Below, piece by piece: positions 23,415-30,633 of a stretch of DNA of 64,000 bases (its first letter is position 1; each line of letters begins with the position of its first letter). The stretch comes from Streptomyces cacaoi (lineage in GTDB: Bacteria; Actinomycetota; Actinomycetes; Streptomycetales; Streptomycetaceae). Position numbers and translations under genes: made by a program. The notes beneath the pieces were generated by a model, which saw only the letters and a program-made list of their open reading frames with translations, did no database searches and was not told the DNA's origin. The DNA lies in the NCBI RefSeq assembly GCF_006539165.1, contig NZ_BJMM01000036.1, forward strand, positions 1 through 64,000. Reading direction: 5' to 3'.

Positions 23415-24278
23415 ATGTCCACTCCACACGAGGACGCCCCGGACGACGGGCCCGTCCGCTACCGGCGCCAGGGCGCGATCGCGACCGTCACCATGAACCG
23501 CCCCGACTACCGCAACGCCCAGAACTCCGCGATGACCTACGCCCTCGACCGGGCCTTCTACCGCGCGGCGGACGACGACGAGGTCAAGGTCGTCGTGCTC
23601 GCCGGCGCCGGGAAACACTTCTCCGCCGGACACGACATCGGCACCCCCGAACGCGACGCGCACCTGCCCTTCGACCGGAAGGCCGGGCTGTGGTGGGACC
23701 ACTCCGACAAAGAGGGCGCGGAGAGCCGGTTCGCCCGCGAGTCCGAGGTCTATCTGGGCATGTGCCGGCGCTGGCGGGAGCTGCCCAAGCCGCTCATCGC
23801 CTCGGTGCAGGGCGCCTGCGTGGCCGGCGGGCTGATGCTCGCCTGGGTCTGCGATCTGATCGTCGCCTCCGAGGACGCGTTCTTCGCCGACCCGGTGGTC
23901 CGCATGGGCATCCCCGGCGTCGAGTACTTCGCCCACCCGTGGGCGATGCCGCCCCGGATCGCCAAGGAGTTCCTCTTCACCGGGGAGCGGATGGGCGCCC
24001 GCCGCGCCTACGAGGTCGGCATGGTCAACCGCGTGGTTCCCCGCGCCGAACTCCCCGAACGCACCGCCGAGTTGGCCGAGCGCGTCGCCCACATGCCGCG
24101 CATGGGCCTGGCGCTGACCAAGCGCGCGGTCAACCAGGCCGAGGACCTCCAGGGCCTGCACAGCGGCATGGATGCAGCGTTCGGGCTGCACCACCTCGCC
24201 CACGCGCACAACGCCGAGACCGAGACGGACTCCCTCGGCGGGATGAACATCCGCGCCATGAAGGAGGCCGGGTCCTGA
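23415..24278 (+). CDS. Enoyl-CoA hydratase (EchA19-like crotonase) in the fadD3 position
   Basis: The protein has 287 residues, with ATG behind GGAAGGAGCC. The crotonase motifs are LAGAGKHFSAGHDIGTPERD and QGACVAGGLMLAWVCDLIVAS. A 30-residue insertion (RKAGLWWDHSDKEGAESRFARESEVY) before the oxyanion helix is typical of EchA19-like hydratases of actinobacterial steroid clusters. In mycobacteria the gene in this position, facing fadE30, is fadD3. Here the ligase lies 10 kb away and a hydratase has its place. It should be under KstR2 control and may hydrate the FadE30 product. It overlaps fadE31 by TGATG. Confidence 0.8.
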   Translation: MSTPHEDAPDDGPVRYRRQGAIATVTMNRPDYRNAQNSAMTYALDRAFYRAADDDEVKVVVLAGAGKHFSAGHDIGTPERDAHLPFDRKAGLWWDHSDKEGAESRFARESEVYLGMCRRWRELPKPLIASVQGACVAGGLMLAWVCDLIVASEDAFFADPVVRMGIPGVEYFAHPWAMPPRIAKEFLFTGERMGARRAYEVGMVNRVVPRAELPERTAELAERVAHMPRMGLALTKRAVNQAEDLQGLHSGMDAAFGLHHLAHAHNAETETDSLGGMNIRAMKEAGS

Positions 24279-25456
24279 TGGATCTCGACTTCACCGCCGG
24301 CCAGGACGCCTTCCGGGCCGAGGCACGCGACTGGCTGCGCGCCCATGTGCCCGCGGCCCCGCTGCCGTCCCTGGAGACCGCCGAGGGCTTCGCCGCGCAC
24401 CGCGAGTGGGAGCGCACCCTGGCCGACGGCCGCTGGTCGGTGGTCTCCTGGCCGGCGCGGTACGGCGGCCGGGACTGCTCACTGCTGGAATGGCTGATCT
24501 TCGAGGAGGAGTACTACGCGGCCGGGGCGCCCGGCCGGGTCGGCCAGAACGGCATCAACCTCCTCGCGCCCACCCTGTTCGAGCACGGCACGGAGGAACA
24601 GCGCGCCCGTGTGCTGCCCCCGATGGCCGACGGCTCCGTCGTCTGGGCCCAGGCGTGGTCCGAGCCCGAGGCCGGATCCGATCTGGCGTCGCTGCGCTCG
24701 ACCGCCGTGCGCACCGACGGCGGCTGGCTGCTCAGCGGACAGAAGACCTGGTCGTCCCGGGCCGCGTTCGCCGACCGGGCCTTCGGCCTCTTCCGCAGCC
24801 ACCCGGACGCCGACCGGCCGCACCGCGGGCTCACCTATCTGATGTTCCCGCTGGACGCCGAGGGCGTCACCGTGCGCCCCATCGGCCGCCTCGACGGCAA
24901 ACCCGCCTTCGCCGAACTGTTCCTGGACGGCGTCTTCGTGCCCGACGAGGACGTCATCGGCGAACCCGGACAGGGCTGGCGCGTCGCCATGAGCACCGCG
25001 GGCAACGAGCGCGGCCTCACCCTGCGCAGCCCGGGCCGGTTCACCGCGGCCGCCGGACGCCTCGCCGCGCTGTGGCACGCGCGGGCCGGCGCCGGGGACG
25101 CCGGGACCCCCTCGGACACGGCCCTGCGCGACCGGGTCGCCGACGCCGTCATCGGCGCCCGCGCCTACCAGCTGTTCGGCTATGCGAGCGCCACCGGCGC
25201 ATCCGGCGGCACCGCGGCGTCCAGCCTCAACAAGGTCTTCTGGTCCGAACTCGACATCGCCCTGCACGAGACCGCGCTCGACCTGCTCGGCCCCCTCGGC
25301 GAACTCTCCGACGCGGCGGACGAGGCCCCCGCGCACGGCGCCTGGGCCGAGGGCCACACCTTCGCCCTCGCCGGACCGATCTACGCCGGAACCAACGAGA
25401 TCCAGCGCGACATCATCGCCGAGCGGCTGCTCGGCCTGCCGAAGGGGCGCCGCTGA
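24278..25456 (+). CDS. fadE31: Acyl-CoA dehydrogenase FadE31
   Basis: The protein has 392 residues. The motifs are SVVSWPARYGGRDCSLLEWLIFEEEYYAAGAP, WAQAWSEPEAGSDLASLRS, SGQKTWSSRAAFADRAFGLFRS and the C-terminal GPIYAGTNEIQRDIIAERLLGLPKG. It lies in the block fadE31-fadE32-fadE33 with overlapping stops and starts, as Rv3562-Rv3564. The enzyme likely acts on a ring-opened HIP metabolite; FadE31 may form a heteromer with FadE32 and FadE33. Confidence 0.88.
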   Translation: MDLDFTAGQDAFRAEARDWLRAHVPAAPLPSLETAEGFAAHREWERTLADGRWSVVSWPARYGGRDCSLLEWLIFEEEYYAAGAPGRVGQNGINLLAPTLFEHGTEEQRARVLPPMADGSVVWAQAWSEPEAGSDLASLRSTAVRTDGGWLLSGQKTWSSRAAFADRAFGLFRSHPDADRPHRGLTYLMFPLDAEGVTVRPIGRLDGKPAFAELFLDGVFVPDEDVIGEPGQGWRVAMSTAGNERGLTLRSPGRFTAAAGRLAALWHARAGAGDAGTPSDTALRDRVADAVIGARAYQLFGYASATGASGGTAASSLNKVFWSELDIALHETALDLLGPLGELSDAADEAPAHGAWAEGHTFALAGPIYAGTNEIQRDIIAERLLGLPKGRR

Positions 25457-26487
25457 TGCACTTCCGACTGGACGACGAGCAGCGGCAGTTCGCCGCCGCA
25501 CTGGACGGCATGCTCACGGCCGCCGGCACCCCCGCCGTCGTCCGCGCCTGGGCCGCCGGGGACCCCGCGCCGGGGCGCGCGCTGTGGACCCGGCTCGCCG
25601 AAGCGGGCGTGTTCGGCCTCGCCGTGCCCGAACGCCACGGCGGATTCGGCCCGCTCCCGGCCGAACTCGTCGTCTCCTTCGTCGCGTTGGGCCGGCACGC
25701 GGTGCCCGGACCGCTGGTGGAGACCGTCGCGGCCGCCGCGCTGCTCGACCGGCTCGGCGCCGCCGACGAGCACGCCGAGGCCCCCGGCGTCTGGCTGCCC
25801 GGCATCGCCTCCGGCAAGACCGCCGCCACCCTGTGCCGCACCGCGGACAGCCCCTACGCGCTGGACGCCGACACGGCCGACGCGGTGTTCGTGCTGGACG
25901 ACGACGCGCTGCACCGCGCGGAGTCCGCCGGGCCCGTCCAGCCCTCCGCCGACTCGGCGCGGCGGCTCGCCCGCCCCGGCCCCGGCACCGTCCTCGCGCA
26001 GGGCCCCGCCGTCGTCGCCGCCGCCGGGCACGCCGCGCGCACCGCCGCGCTGGCCACCGCGGCACAGGCGCTCGGGCTGGGCCGGGCACTGCTGGAGGCG
26101 ACCGTCGCACACGCCCGGCAGCGCACCCAGTTCGGCGTGGCCATCGGCTCGTTCCAGGCCGTCAAACACCGGCTGGCCGACACCCTCGTCGCGCTGGAGT
26201 TCGCCGAGCCGCTGCTGTACGCCGCCGCTCTCGCGCTGCCCGGCGACCCGGCCGAGGCGGAGCGCGCCGTCGCCGCCGCGAAGGTCTCCGCGTGCGAGGC
26301 CGCCTGCACCGCCGCACGCGCCGCCCTCCGGATCCACGGCGCCGTCGGCTACACCGAGGAACTCGACCTCTCGCTGTGGATCCGCAAGGCCCGCTGCCTG
26401 CGCACCGCCTGGGGCACCCCGGCCGACTGCCGCGCCCGCGTCCTGAGACCCGCCCCGGCCCCGTCGGAGAGGAGCGCGGCCCGATGA
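25456..26487 (+). CDS. fadE32: Acyl-CoA dehydrogenase FadE32
   Basis: The protein has 343 residues, a short form of the acyl-CoA dehydrogenase family usual for partner subunits. The N-terminal domain is weakly conserved (AEAGVFGLAVPERHGGFGPLPAELVVSFVALGR) and the substrate-binding middle is reduced. The C-terminal ARQRTQFGVAIGSFQAVKHRLADTLV and RIHGAVGYTEELDLSLWIRKA are clear. It starts in the stop of fadE31 (TGATG) and overlaps fadE33 by ATGA. It probably works as one half of an alpha2beta2 dehydrogenase with FadE31 or FadE33. Confidence 0.87.
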   Translation: MHFRLDDEQRQFAAALDGMLTAAGTPAVVRAWAAGDPAPGRALWTRLAEAGVFGLAVPERHGGFGPLPAELVVSFVALGRHAVPGPLVETVAAAALLDRLGAADEHAEAPGVWLPGIASGKTAATLCRTADSPYALDADTADAVFVLDDDALHRAESAGPVQPSADSARRLARPGPGTVLAQGPAVVAAAGHAARTAALATAAQALGLGRALLEATVAHARQRTQFGVAIGSFQAVKHRLADTLVALEFAEPLLYAAALALPGDPAEAERAVAAAKVSACEAACTAARAALRIHGAVGYTEELDLSLWIRKARCLRTAWGTPADCRARVLRPAPAPSERSAAR

Positions 26488-27563
26488 GGCTGACGGACGA
26501 GCAGGAAGAACTGCGCGGCGCCGTACGGGCGATGCTCACCCGGCACCGGGGAGCGGCGGCCTGGCAGCCGCTGACGGAGCAGATCGGTGCGGCCGGGCTG
26601 GCCGTCCCCGAACGGTACGGCGGCGCGGGCTGCGGCGCACGCGAAGTCCACGTCGTCATGGAGGAGTTGGGCCGCGAGCTGAGCCCGGTGCCGTATCTGG
26701 GCTCGGCGGTGCTGACCGTGCGCGCCCTGCTCGCCTCCGGCGACGAGTCCGCCTGCGCCCGGCTGCTGCCCGGACTGGCGGAGGGCCGCACGATCGGCAC
26801 ACTGGCCTGGGCCGAGGCCGGCTCCTGGGAACCCTCCGCCGTCCGCACCGAGGCCACCCGCGGAAGCCCGGCCGGCACCTGGCGGCTCACCGGGACGAAG
26901 ACCCATGTGCTGGACGGCGCCGACGCCGAGGTGCTGCTGGTGGCGGCCCGCACCCCCGCCGGGCTCGCGCTGTTCCAGGTCGAGCCCGGCACGGCCGGAC
27001 TGCACCGCACGGCCGAGGTCCCGATGGACACCACCCGGCCCCTCGCCCGGATCGTGCTGGACGGCGCCGAGGGCCGGCTCCTCGGCACCGACGGCGACGG
27101 GGAACGCGTGCTCGGCCACGTCCTGGACGCGGCCTGCACCGCACTCGCCGCCGAACAGACCGGCGCGGCCGAACGCTGTCTGGAGATCACGCTCGCGCAC
27201 GCCAGGGACCGCGTCCAGTTCGGCCGCCCCATCGGCTCGTTCCAGGCCGTCAAACACCGGCTCGCCGACGCCTACGTCCTGGTGGAATCGGCACGCTCCG
27301 CCGCCCTCGGCGCGGCGTTCGCCGCCGACGAGGACGCACCCGGATACACCCGGTGCGCGGCCGGAGCCAAGTCGGTGTGCTCCGAGGCGCTGTCCGCCGT
27401 GGCGGCCGAGATGATCCAGCTGCACGGCGGCATCGGCATCACCTGGGAACACGACGCACACCGCTACTTCAAACGCGCCCACGGCTCCTCCCTCCTCTTC
27501 GGCTCCCCAACCCACCACCGCACCCGCGTCAGCACCGCCCTCGGCCTCACACCCGGCTCCTGA
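26484..27563 (+). CDS. fadE33: Acyl-CoA dehydrogenase FadE33
   Basis: The protein has 359 residues. LAVPERYGGAGCGAREVHVVMEELGRELSPVPYLGS, ARDRVQFGRPIGSFQAVKHRLADAYV and LHGGIGITWEHDAHRYFKRAHGSS identify the family. It shares a 22-residue block around FGxxIGSFQAVKHRLAD with FadE32, as partner subunits do. It is the last gene of the operon and is followed by two hairpins. A ~55-bp piece around 27098-27152 recurs as a relic at 29262-29320. Confidence 0.88.
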   Translation: MRLTDEQEELRGAVRAMLTRHRGAAAWQPLTEQIGAAGLAVPERYGGAGCGAREVHVVMEELGRELSPVPYLGSAVLTVRALLASGDESACARLLPGLAEGRTIGTLAWAEAGSWEPSAVRTEATRGSPAGTWRLTGTKTHVLDGADAEVLLVAARTPAGLALFQVEPGTAGLHRTAEVPMDTTRPLARIVLDGAEGRLLGTDGDGERVLGHVLDAACTALAAEQTGAAERCLEITLAHARDRVQFGRPIGSFQAVKHRLADAYVLVESARSAALGAAFAADEDAPGYTRCAAGAKSVCSEALSAVAAEMIQLHGGIGITWEHDAHRYFKRAHGSSLLFGSPTHHRTRVSTALGLTPGS

Positions 27564-27604
27564 CGGGCGGTGCCGACGGGGTCCGATCGTGCAGACTCCG
27601 TACC

Positions 27605-27627
27605 GGATACGCGCGCGCCGCGTATCC
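27605..27627 (+). terminator. Hairpin downstream of fadE33
   Basis: GGATACGCG-CGCGC-CGCGTATCC is a perfect 9-bp stem 42 bp after the fadE33 stop. Confidence 0.65.
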
Positions 27628-27776
27628 GCATCCAGCTTCACTTCACGGAGGTACCAGTCCAACTGAGGTCTCGGATCCGGATCGAGAAACGGGGCGACGG
27701 GCGCTTTTCCGTGACTTCCAGCCGGTGGCGCGGGGTGAGGGCCGCGTTCCGATGCGACATCTGAGCTCACAGACAG

Positions 27777-27815
27777 GCTGAAAGGCCGGCCATGGTGTGT
27801 GGCCGGCCCTTCAGC
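27777..27815. terminator. Bidirectional terminator before the VOC gene
   Basis: GCTGAAAGGCCGGCCA pairs with TGGCCGGCCCTTCAGC (16 bp, one mismatch) around a 7-nt loop, 29 bp from the VOC stop. Confidence 0.8.
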
Positions 27816-27843
27816 TCGGAGATGTGCGGAGGGGGAGCGCAGG

Positions 27844-28209
27844 TCAGTCGAACGGGGAGACTCGGATGAGGTTGCCGTCAGGGTCCGTGATCACGAACGT
27901 GCGGCCGAAGACAGCATCATGCGGCTCCTGCACGACGTGGACCCCCTTCGAGGTCCACCTCGCGAAGATCTCGTCGATCGCCTGCGACGGCCCCGGCACC
28001 ATGAGTCCGATCTCTGTCGTACGAGGGAGGCTCGGGACCGCGTGCTCGCCGTAGCCCGTCCACAGGGCGAACAGGACACCGGGGGCAGCTTCGAAGGCCA
28101 CGTAGTGGGGACTGGTGAAGGTCGGCTCGATCTCGAACAGGTCGCGGTAGAAGGCGGTGGCGGCCTCGGCGTCGCGGACGCCGATCAGGAACAGGTTCGG
28201 TGCGGGCAT
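27844..28209 (-). CDS. VOC-family (glyoxalase/bleomycin-resistance fold) protein
   Basis: The protein has 121 residues, with ATG behind GAGGAGC. It is a single glyoxalase-like unit: NLFLIGVRDAEAATAFYRDLFE, VAFEAAPGVLFALWTGYGE, VVQEPHDAVFGRTFVITDPDGNLIRVSPFD. The E/H metal pattern is incomplete, which is common among single-domain VOC proteins of unknown substrate. It faces a WYL regulator across a 96-bp promoter. Codon use is a little less GC-biased than in the steroid genes, and the pair sits between the two halves of the steroid cluster, so it may be a later insertion. Confidence 0.85.
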   Translation of the reverse strand: MPAPNLFLIGVRDAEAATAFYRDLFEIEPTFTSPHYVAFEAAPGVLFALWTGYGEHAVPSLPRTTEIGLMVPGPSQAIDEIFARWTSKGVHVVQEPHDAVFGRTFVITDPDGNLIRVSPFD

Positions 28210-28305
28210 GGAGTGCTCCTCAACTCGTGGATGTCTCGGTCCAGCACCCAGTGGATCGCCCCATCGCGACAGAACCTGTCACCTTTTCTGAGAACATGGA
28301 TCAGC

Positions 28306-29286
28306 GTGAAGGCTTCAAGACTCCTGCATCTCCTGCTGCTCCTTCAGACCCGTCAGCGGCTCACCACCACGGAGCTCGCCGCGCGTCTTGAGGTGTCCCG
28401 GCGGACTGTGCTGCGGGACGTCGAGGCGCTGTCGGCAGCGGGCGTGCCCGTCTATGCCGAACGTGGGCGGAACGGCGGGATCGTCCTGCTCCCCAGCGCA
28501 CGGCTCAGCACATCCCATCTGGAACCACCGGAACTGGAGGCCCTCTCCGTGACCGGCTTGGACAGCGCACTACGTGAGCGCATGGGCCTGACCGCGGTGT
28601 GGGAGTCGGCCGAGCGCAAGATCGCCGCCCGCCAGGCCGCAGCACCCGAGTCGCCGAGCCCGCTGCGGCTGGCTGACCTTGTACTTGTCGACAGCACCGC
28701 GTGGTTCGCCGCCCCCGAGACAGCGGTCGAAGTATCGGATCTGGCCTCGGCCCTGCGACACCGGCGACGCCTTCGCGTCCTGTACCGGCGCAGCGCGGAG
28801 AGCCGGGCCTCGGCACGGGTGGTCGACCCGTACGGGATCGTGGCGAAATCAGGTCGCTGGTATCTCGTCGCCGATGACCAGGGCGACAGCCGGCTACTCG
28901 CCCTGGAACGACTGTCGGCCTTCGAACAGCTGGATGCACCTGCCGTGCTCCGACCCGGCGAAACCCTCCGCACCAGATGGGCCGTGTTGAAGAGGCGCAC
29001 TGAGGAGCAGGATCGCGTGAGCGTGACCATCCGTCTGCCGGAAAAGGGTCTCGATCTGGCGCGGCGCATCCTCGGCACCCGCATCCACCATGTCTCCGAC
29101 GCGGAAGAAGGCTCGTGCGTCGTCGTCGTGCGCTACCCCGACATCGAGTCGGTGCGTCAGCTTCTTCAGTTCGGCGACCACATCGAGGTGCTCGCCCCCG
29201 AGACGGCCCGCGCACGCATCAGTCAGCTCGCCAGGGATCTGGCTGACAGGCACTCAACCGCGGCAACGTGCCCGGCCGCGTCCTGA
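28306..29286 (+). CDS. WYL-domain helix-turn-helix regulator
   Basis: The protein has 326 residues from GTG 28306 (VKASRLLHLLLLLQTRQRLTTTELAARLEVSRRTVLRDVEAL), a DeoR-like winged helix. The WYL domain (residues ~150-235: DLASALRHRRRLRVLYRRSAE, VVDPYGIVAKSGRWYLVADDQ, LLALERLSAFEQ) and a C-terminal extension follow. Such regulators often control a divergent VOC-family gene, as here. The final residues (STAATCPAAS) are read from DNA that resembles a piece of fadE33, so the natural C-terminus may have been replaced. Confidence 0.88.
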   Translation: MKASRLLHLLLLLQTRQRLTTTELAARLEVSRRTVLRDVEALSAAGVPVYAERGRNGGIVLLPSARLSTSHLEPPELEALSVTGLDSALRERMGLTAVWESAERKIAARQAAAPESPSPLRLADLVLVDSTAWFAAPETAVEVSDLASALRHRRRLRVLYRRSAESRASARVVDPYGIVAKSGRWYLVADDQGDSRLLALERLSAFEQLDAPAVLRPGETLRTRWAVLKRRTEEQDRVSVTIRLPEKGLDLARRILGTRIHHVSDAEEGSCVVVVRYPDIESVRQLLQFGDHIEVLAPETARARISQLARDLADRHSTAATCPAAS

Positions 29287-29320
29287 ACGCGGCCTGCACC
29301 GCACTCGCCGCCGACCGGTG
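29262..29320 (+). pseudogene. Relic of an acyl-CoA dehydrogenase gene (fadE33-like fragment)
   Basis: From 29281, 34 bases match 27121-27154 inside fadE33 with a single mismatch. Weaker similarity extends about 20 bases to the left with small gaps. The fragment encodes VLNAACTALAAD against VLDAACTALAAE in fadE33. No further dehydrogenase sequence follows. It overlaps the 3' end of the WYL gene. Confidence 0.6.
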
Positions 29321-29327
29321 CGCCGGA

Positions 29328-30197
29328 TCAGCGCACGCGGGATTCGACGCGTGCCATGTGCTTCCGGATCAGGGCGACATAAGCTCCACGGAGGGGTTCC
29401 TGCTCCAGATATCCCATGTGGGCGGCGCCGGGTTGTGTCACATGTTCGGCGTCCGGAATGCGTGCGGCGATGTCGGCGAGATGTGCGGGGACGCATTCGT
29501 CGAATTCGCCGCCGAGGACGAGGGTCGGGATCTGTATCCGGTGGAGTTCACCGAAGATGTCCCAGTCCTTGAGGGCGCCGGTCACGTGGTAGTCCGCGTG
29601 CCCGATCAACGTCCGGAAAGTCGTCGGGCTCATGAGTTCCGGATCCAGGGTCACGGAAGAGGTACGCAGTACGCAGGCGCGCATGAATTCCTCCCGGGCC
29701 ATCGGGTAATCGGGGTCGTCCGTCTCGCCTCTCAGCTCACGGCCCAAGGTGCGGTCGAGTACATCGCCCGGCAGCCGTGCCATCAGGGCCCGGACCTCCC
29801 GCTCGAACCGGGGCACGCTCGCCAGGCCGTTGGCGCAGATCAGGCTGGTCCATTCCGGGGCACGCTCGGCGGCGTACTGGAGGCCGAGCATCGCTCCCCA
29901 GGAGTGGCCGTAGACGTGCGGGCGGTCCAGGCCGAGTTCCTCGCACACCGCGCCGAGTTCGTCGAGGAAGCGGTCCACCGTCAGCAGCGAGATGTCGTCG
30001 ACCGGATCCGAACGCCCCACGCCCAACTGGTCGTACCAGACGACCTCGCGTTCCTCGGCGAGCGGCGCGAAGGCGTCGAACAGCGGGTCGCTCGGATAAC
30101 CCGGTCCGCCGTGGACGAGCAGCAGCGGCGGGCCGCCGCTTCCCGTTCTGCGGTACCACACCTCGCCCCCGGGTACGGGAATTCTGCCTTCCCTCAT
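29328..30197 (-). CDS. Alpha/beta hydrolase, proline iminopeptidase-like
   Basis: The protein has 289 residues, with ATG 30197 inside the stop of the 39-codon frame upstream (ATGA). The oxyanion HGGPGYPSD, nucleophile elbow YGHSWGAMLG, acid GGEFDECVP and His in GAAHMGYLEQEP make a full triad. The HGGPG and GHSWG motifs are those of proline iminopeptidase-type (S33) enzymes, which are often found in peptide biosynthesis loci. The gene is translationally coupled to the small upstream frame. The operon shares a 17-bp promoter element with the PBP-fold hydrolase/NRPS unit near the left edge. Its substrate could be a small peptide or amide. Confidence 0.85.
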   Translation of the reverse strand: MREGRIPVPGGEVWYRRTGSGGPPLLLVHGGPGYPSDPLFDAFAPLAEEREVVWYDQLGVGRSDPVDDISLLTVDRFLDELGAVCEELGLDRPHVYGHSWGAMLGLQYAAERAPEWTSLICANGLASVPRFEREVRALMARLPGDVLDRTLGRELRGETDDPDYPMAREEFMRACVLRTSSVTLDPELMSPTTFRTLIGHADYHVTGALKDWDIFGELHRIQIPTLVLGGEFDECVPAHLADIAARIPDAEHVTQPGAAHMGYLEQEPLRGAYVALIRKHMARVESRVR

Positions 30198-30313
30198 GCC
30201 TGCCCCACCTCGTAGGCGTACTCCTCCATGCGGTCGATGAGTTCTCCGTCGAAGTCGCACGCTTCCAGGCGCCGCGGGCACCGTGTTGCCGTCTCACCGA
30301 TGTTCTTGTGCAT
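30194..30313 (-). CDS. 39-residue peptide coupled to the iminopeptidase-like gene
   Basis: Reading starts at ATG 30311-30313, with GGAAGGAAA 6-7 nt upstream, and the stop overlaps the next ATG. The peptide begins MHKNIGETATRCPRRLEAC and ends in an acidic DFDGELIDRMEEYAYEVGQA. It has two cysteines, a basic first half and an acidic amphipathic second half. The ribosome site and the ATGA coupling argue that it is translated. It could be a leader/precursor peptide or a small regulator; I do not recognise the family. Confidence 0.55.
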   Translation of the reverse strand: MHKNIGETATRCPRRLEACDFDGELIDRMEEYAYEVGQA

Positions 30314-30376
30314 ACCGCATTTCCTTCCGGGGCCGACTTGGTCGCCTCAAACGTAGGAAAGAACACCCGGGAAGAT

Positions 30377-30388
30377 AAGTCTTGACTT
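30377..30388. promoter_or_regulatory. Short palindrome upstream of the 39-residue peptide gene
   Basis: AAGTC-TT-GACTT lies in an AT-rich stretch 64 bp before the start codon, a likely operator or promoter part. Confidence 0.35.
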
Positions 30389-30423
30389 GGTTTGGCGCTT
30401 CCGGCAGTTGACCGGTCGGTTTG

Positions 30424-30440
30424 GAAAACCCGCAGGTCAG
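30424..30440. promoter_or_regulatory. 17-bp element shared with 2027-2043
   Basis: This is an exact second copy of GAAAACCCGCAGGTCAG, about 110 bp upstream of the small peptide start and in the same orientation as the first copy. Confidence 0.35.
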
Positions 30441-30575
30441 CAGGGGGGCGGCGGATACGGGAGAGCAATTCCGGGTGGAAAATCGGCGGTTGGTGCCGGG
30501 GAAGCGCCGCGCTGCTGGGAGCCCGTCGGAAATGCCGCTGCGCGAGCGACGGGGAGGAGACCGGGAGAAGAAGGG

Positions 30576-30617
30576 CCGCGGCCCCTCGTCGGGTGCCGGC
30601 TCGACGAGGGGCCGCGG
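30576..30617 (-). terminator. Terminator of the fadD3-hsaC-kstD operon
   Basis: CCGCGGCCCCTCGTCG pairs perfectly with CGACGAGGGGCCGCGG over a 10-nt loop, just past the kstD stop. Confidence 0.85.
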
Positions 30618-30633
30618 GGAGAAGGGGCGAGGC

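Larger units (their letters stand above)
27564..27843. other. Intergenic region after the KstR2 regulon
   Basis: This 280-bp gap between convergent genes holds two hairpins (27605-27627 and 27777-27815). Short open frames cross it but none resembles a gene. Confidence 0.5.
30314..30633. other. Promoter region of the small peptide operon and 3' end of kstD operon
   Basis: The region holds the AAGTC-TT-GACTT palindrome (30377-30388), the shared 17-bp element (30424-30440) and the kstD terminator (30576-30617). I see no gene. Confidence 0.5.
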
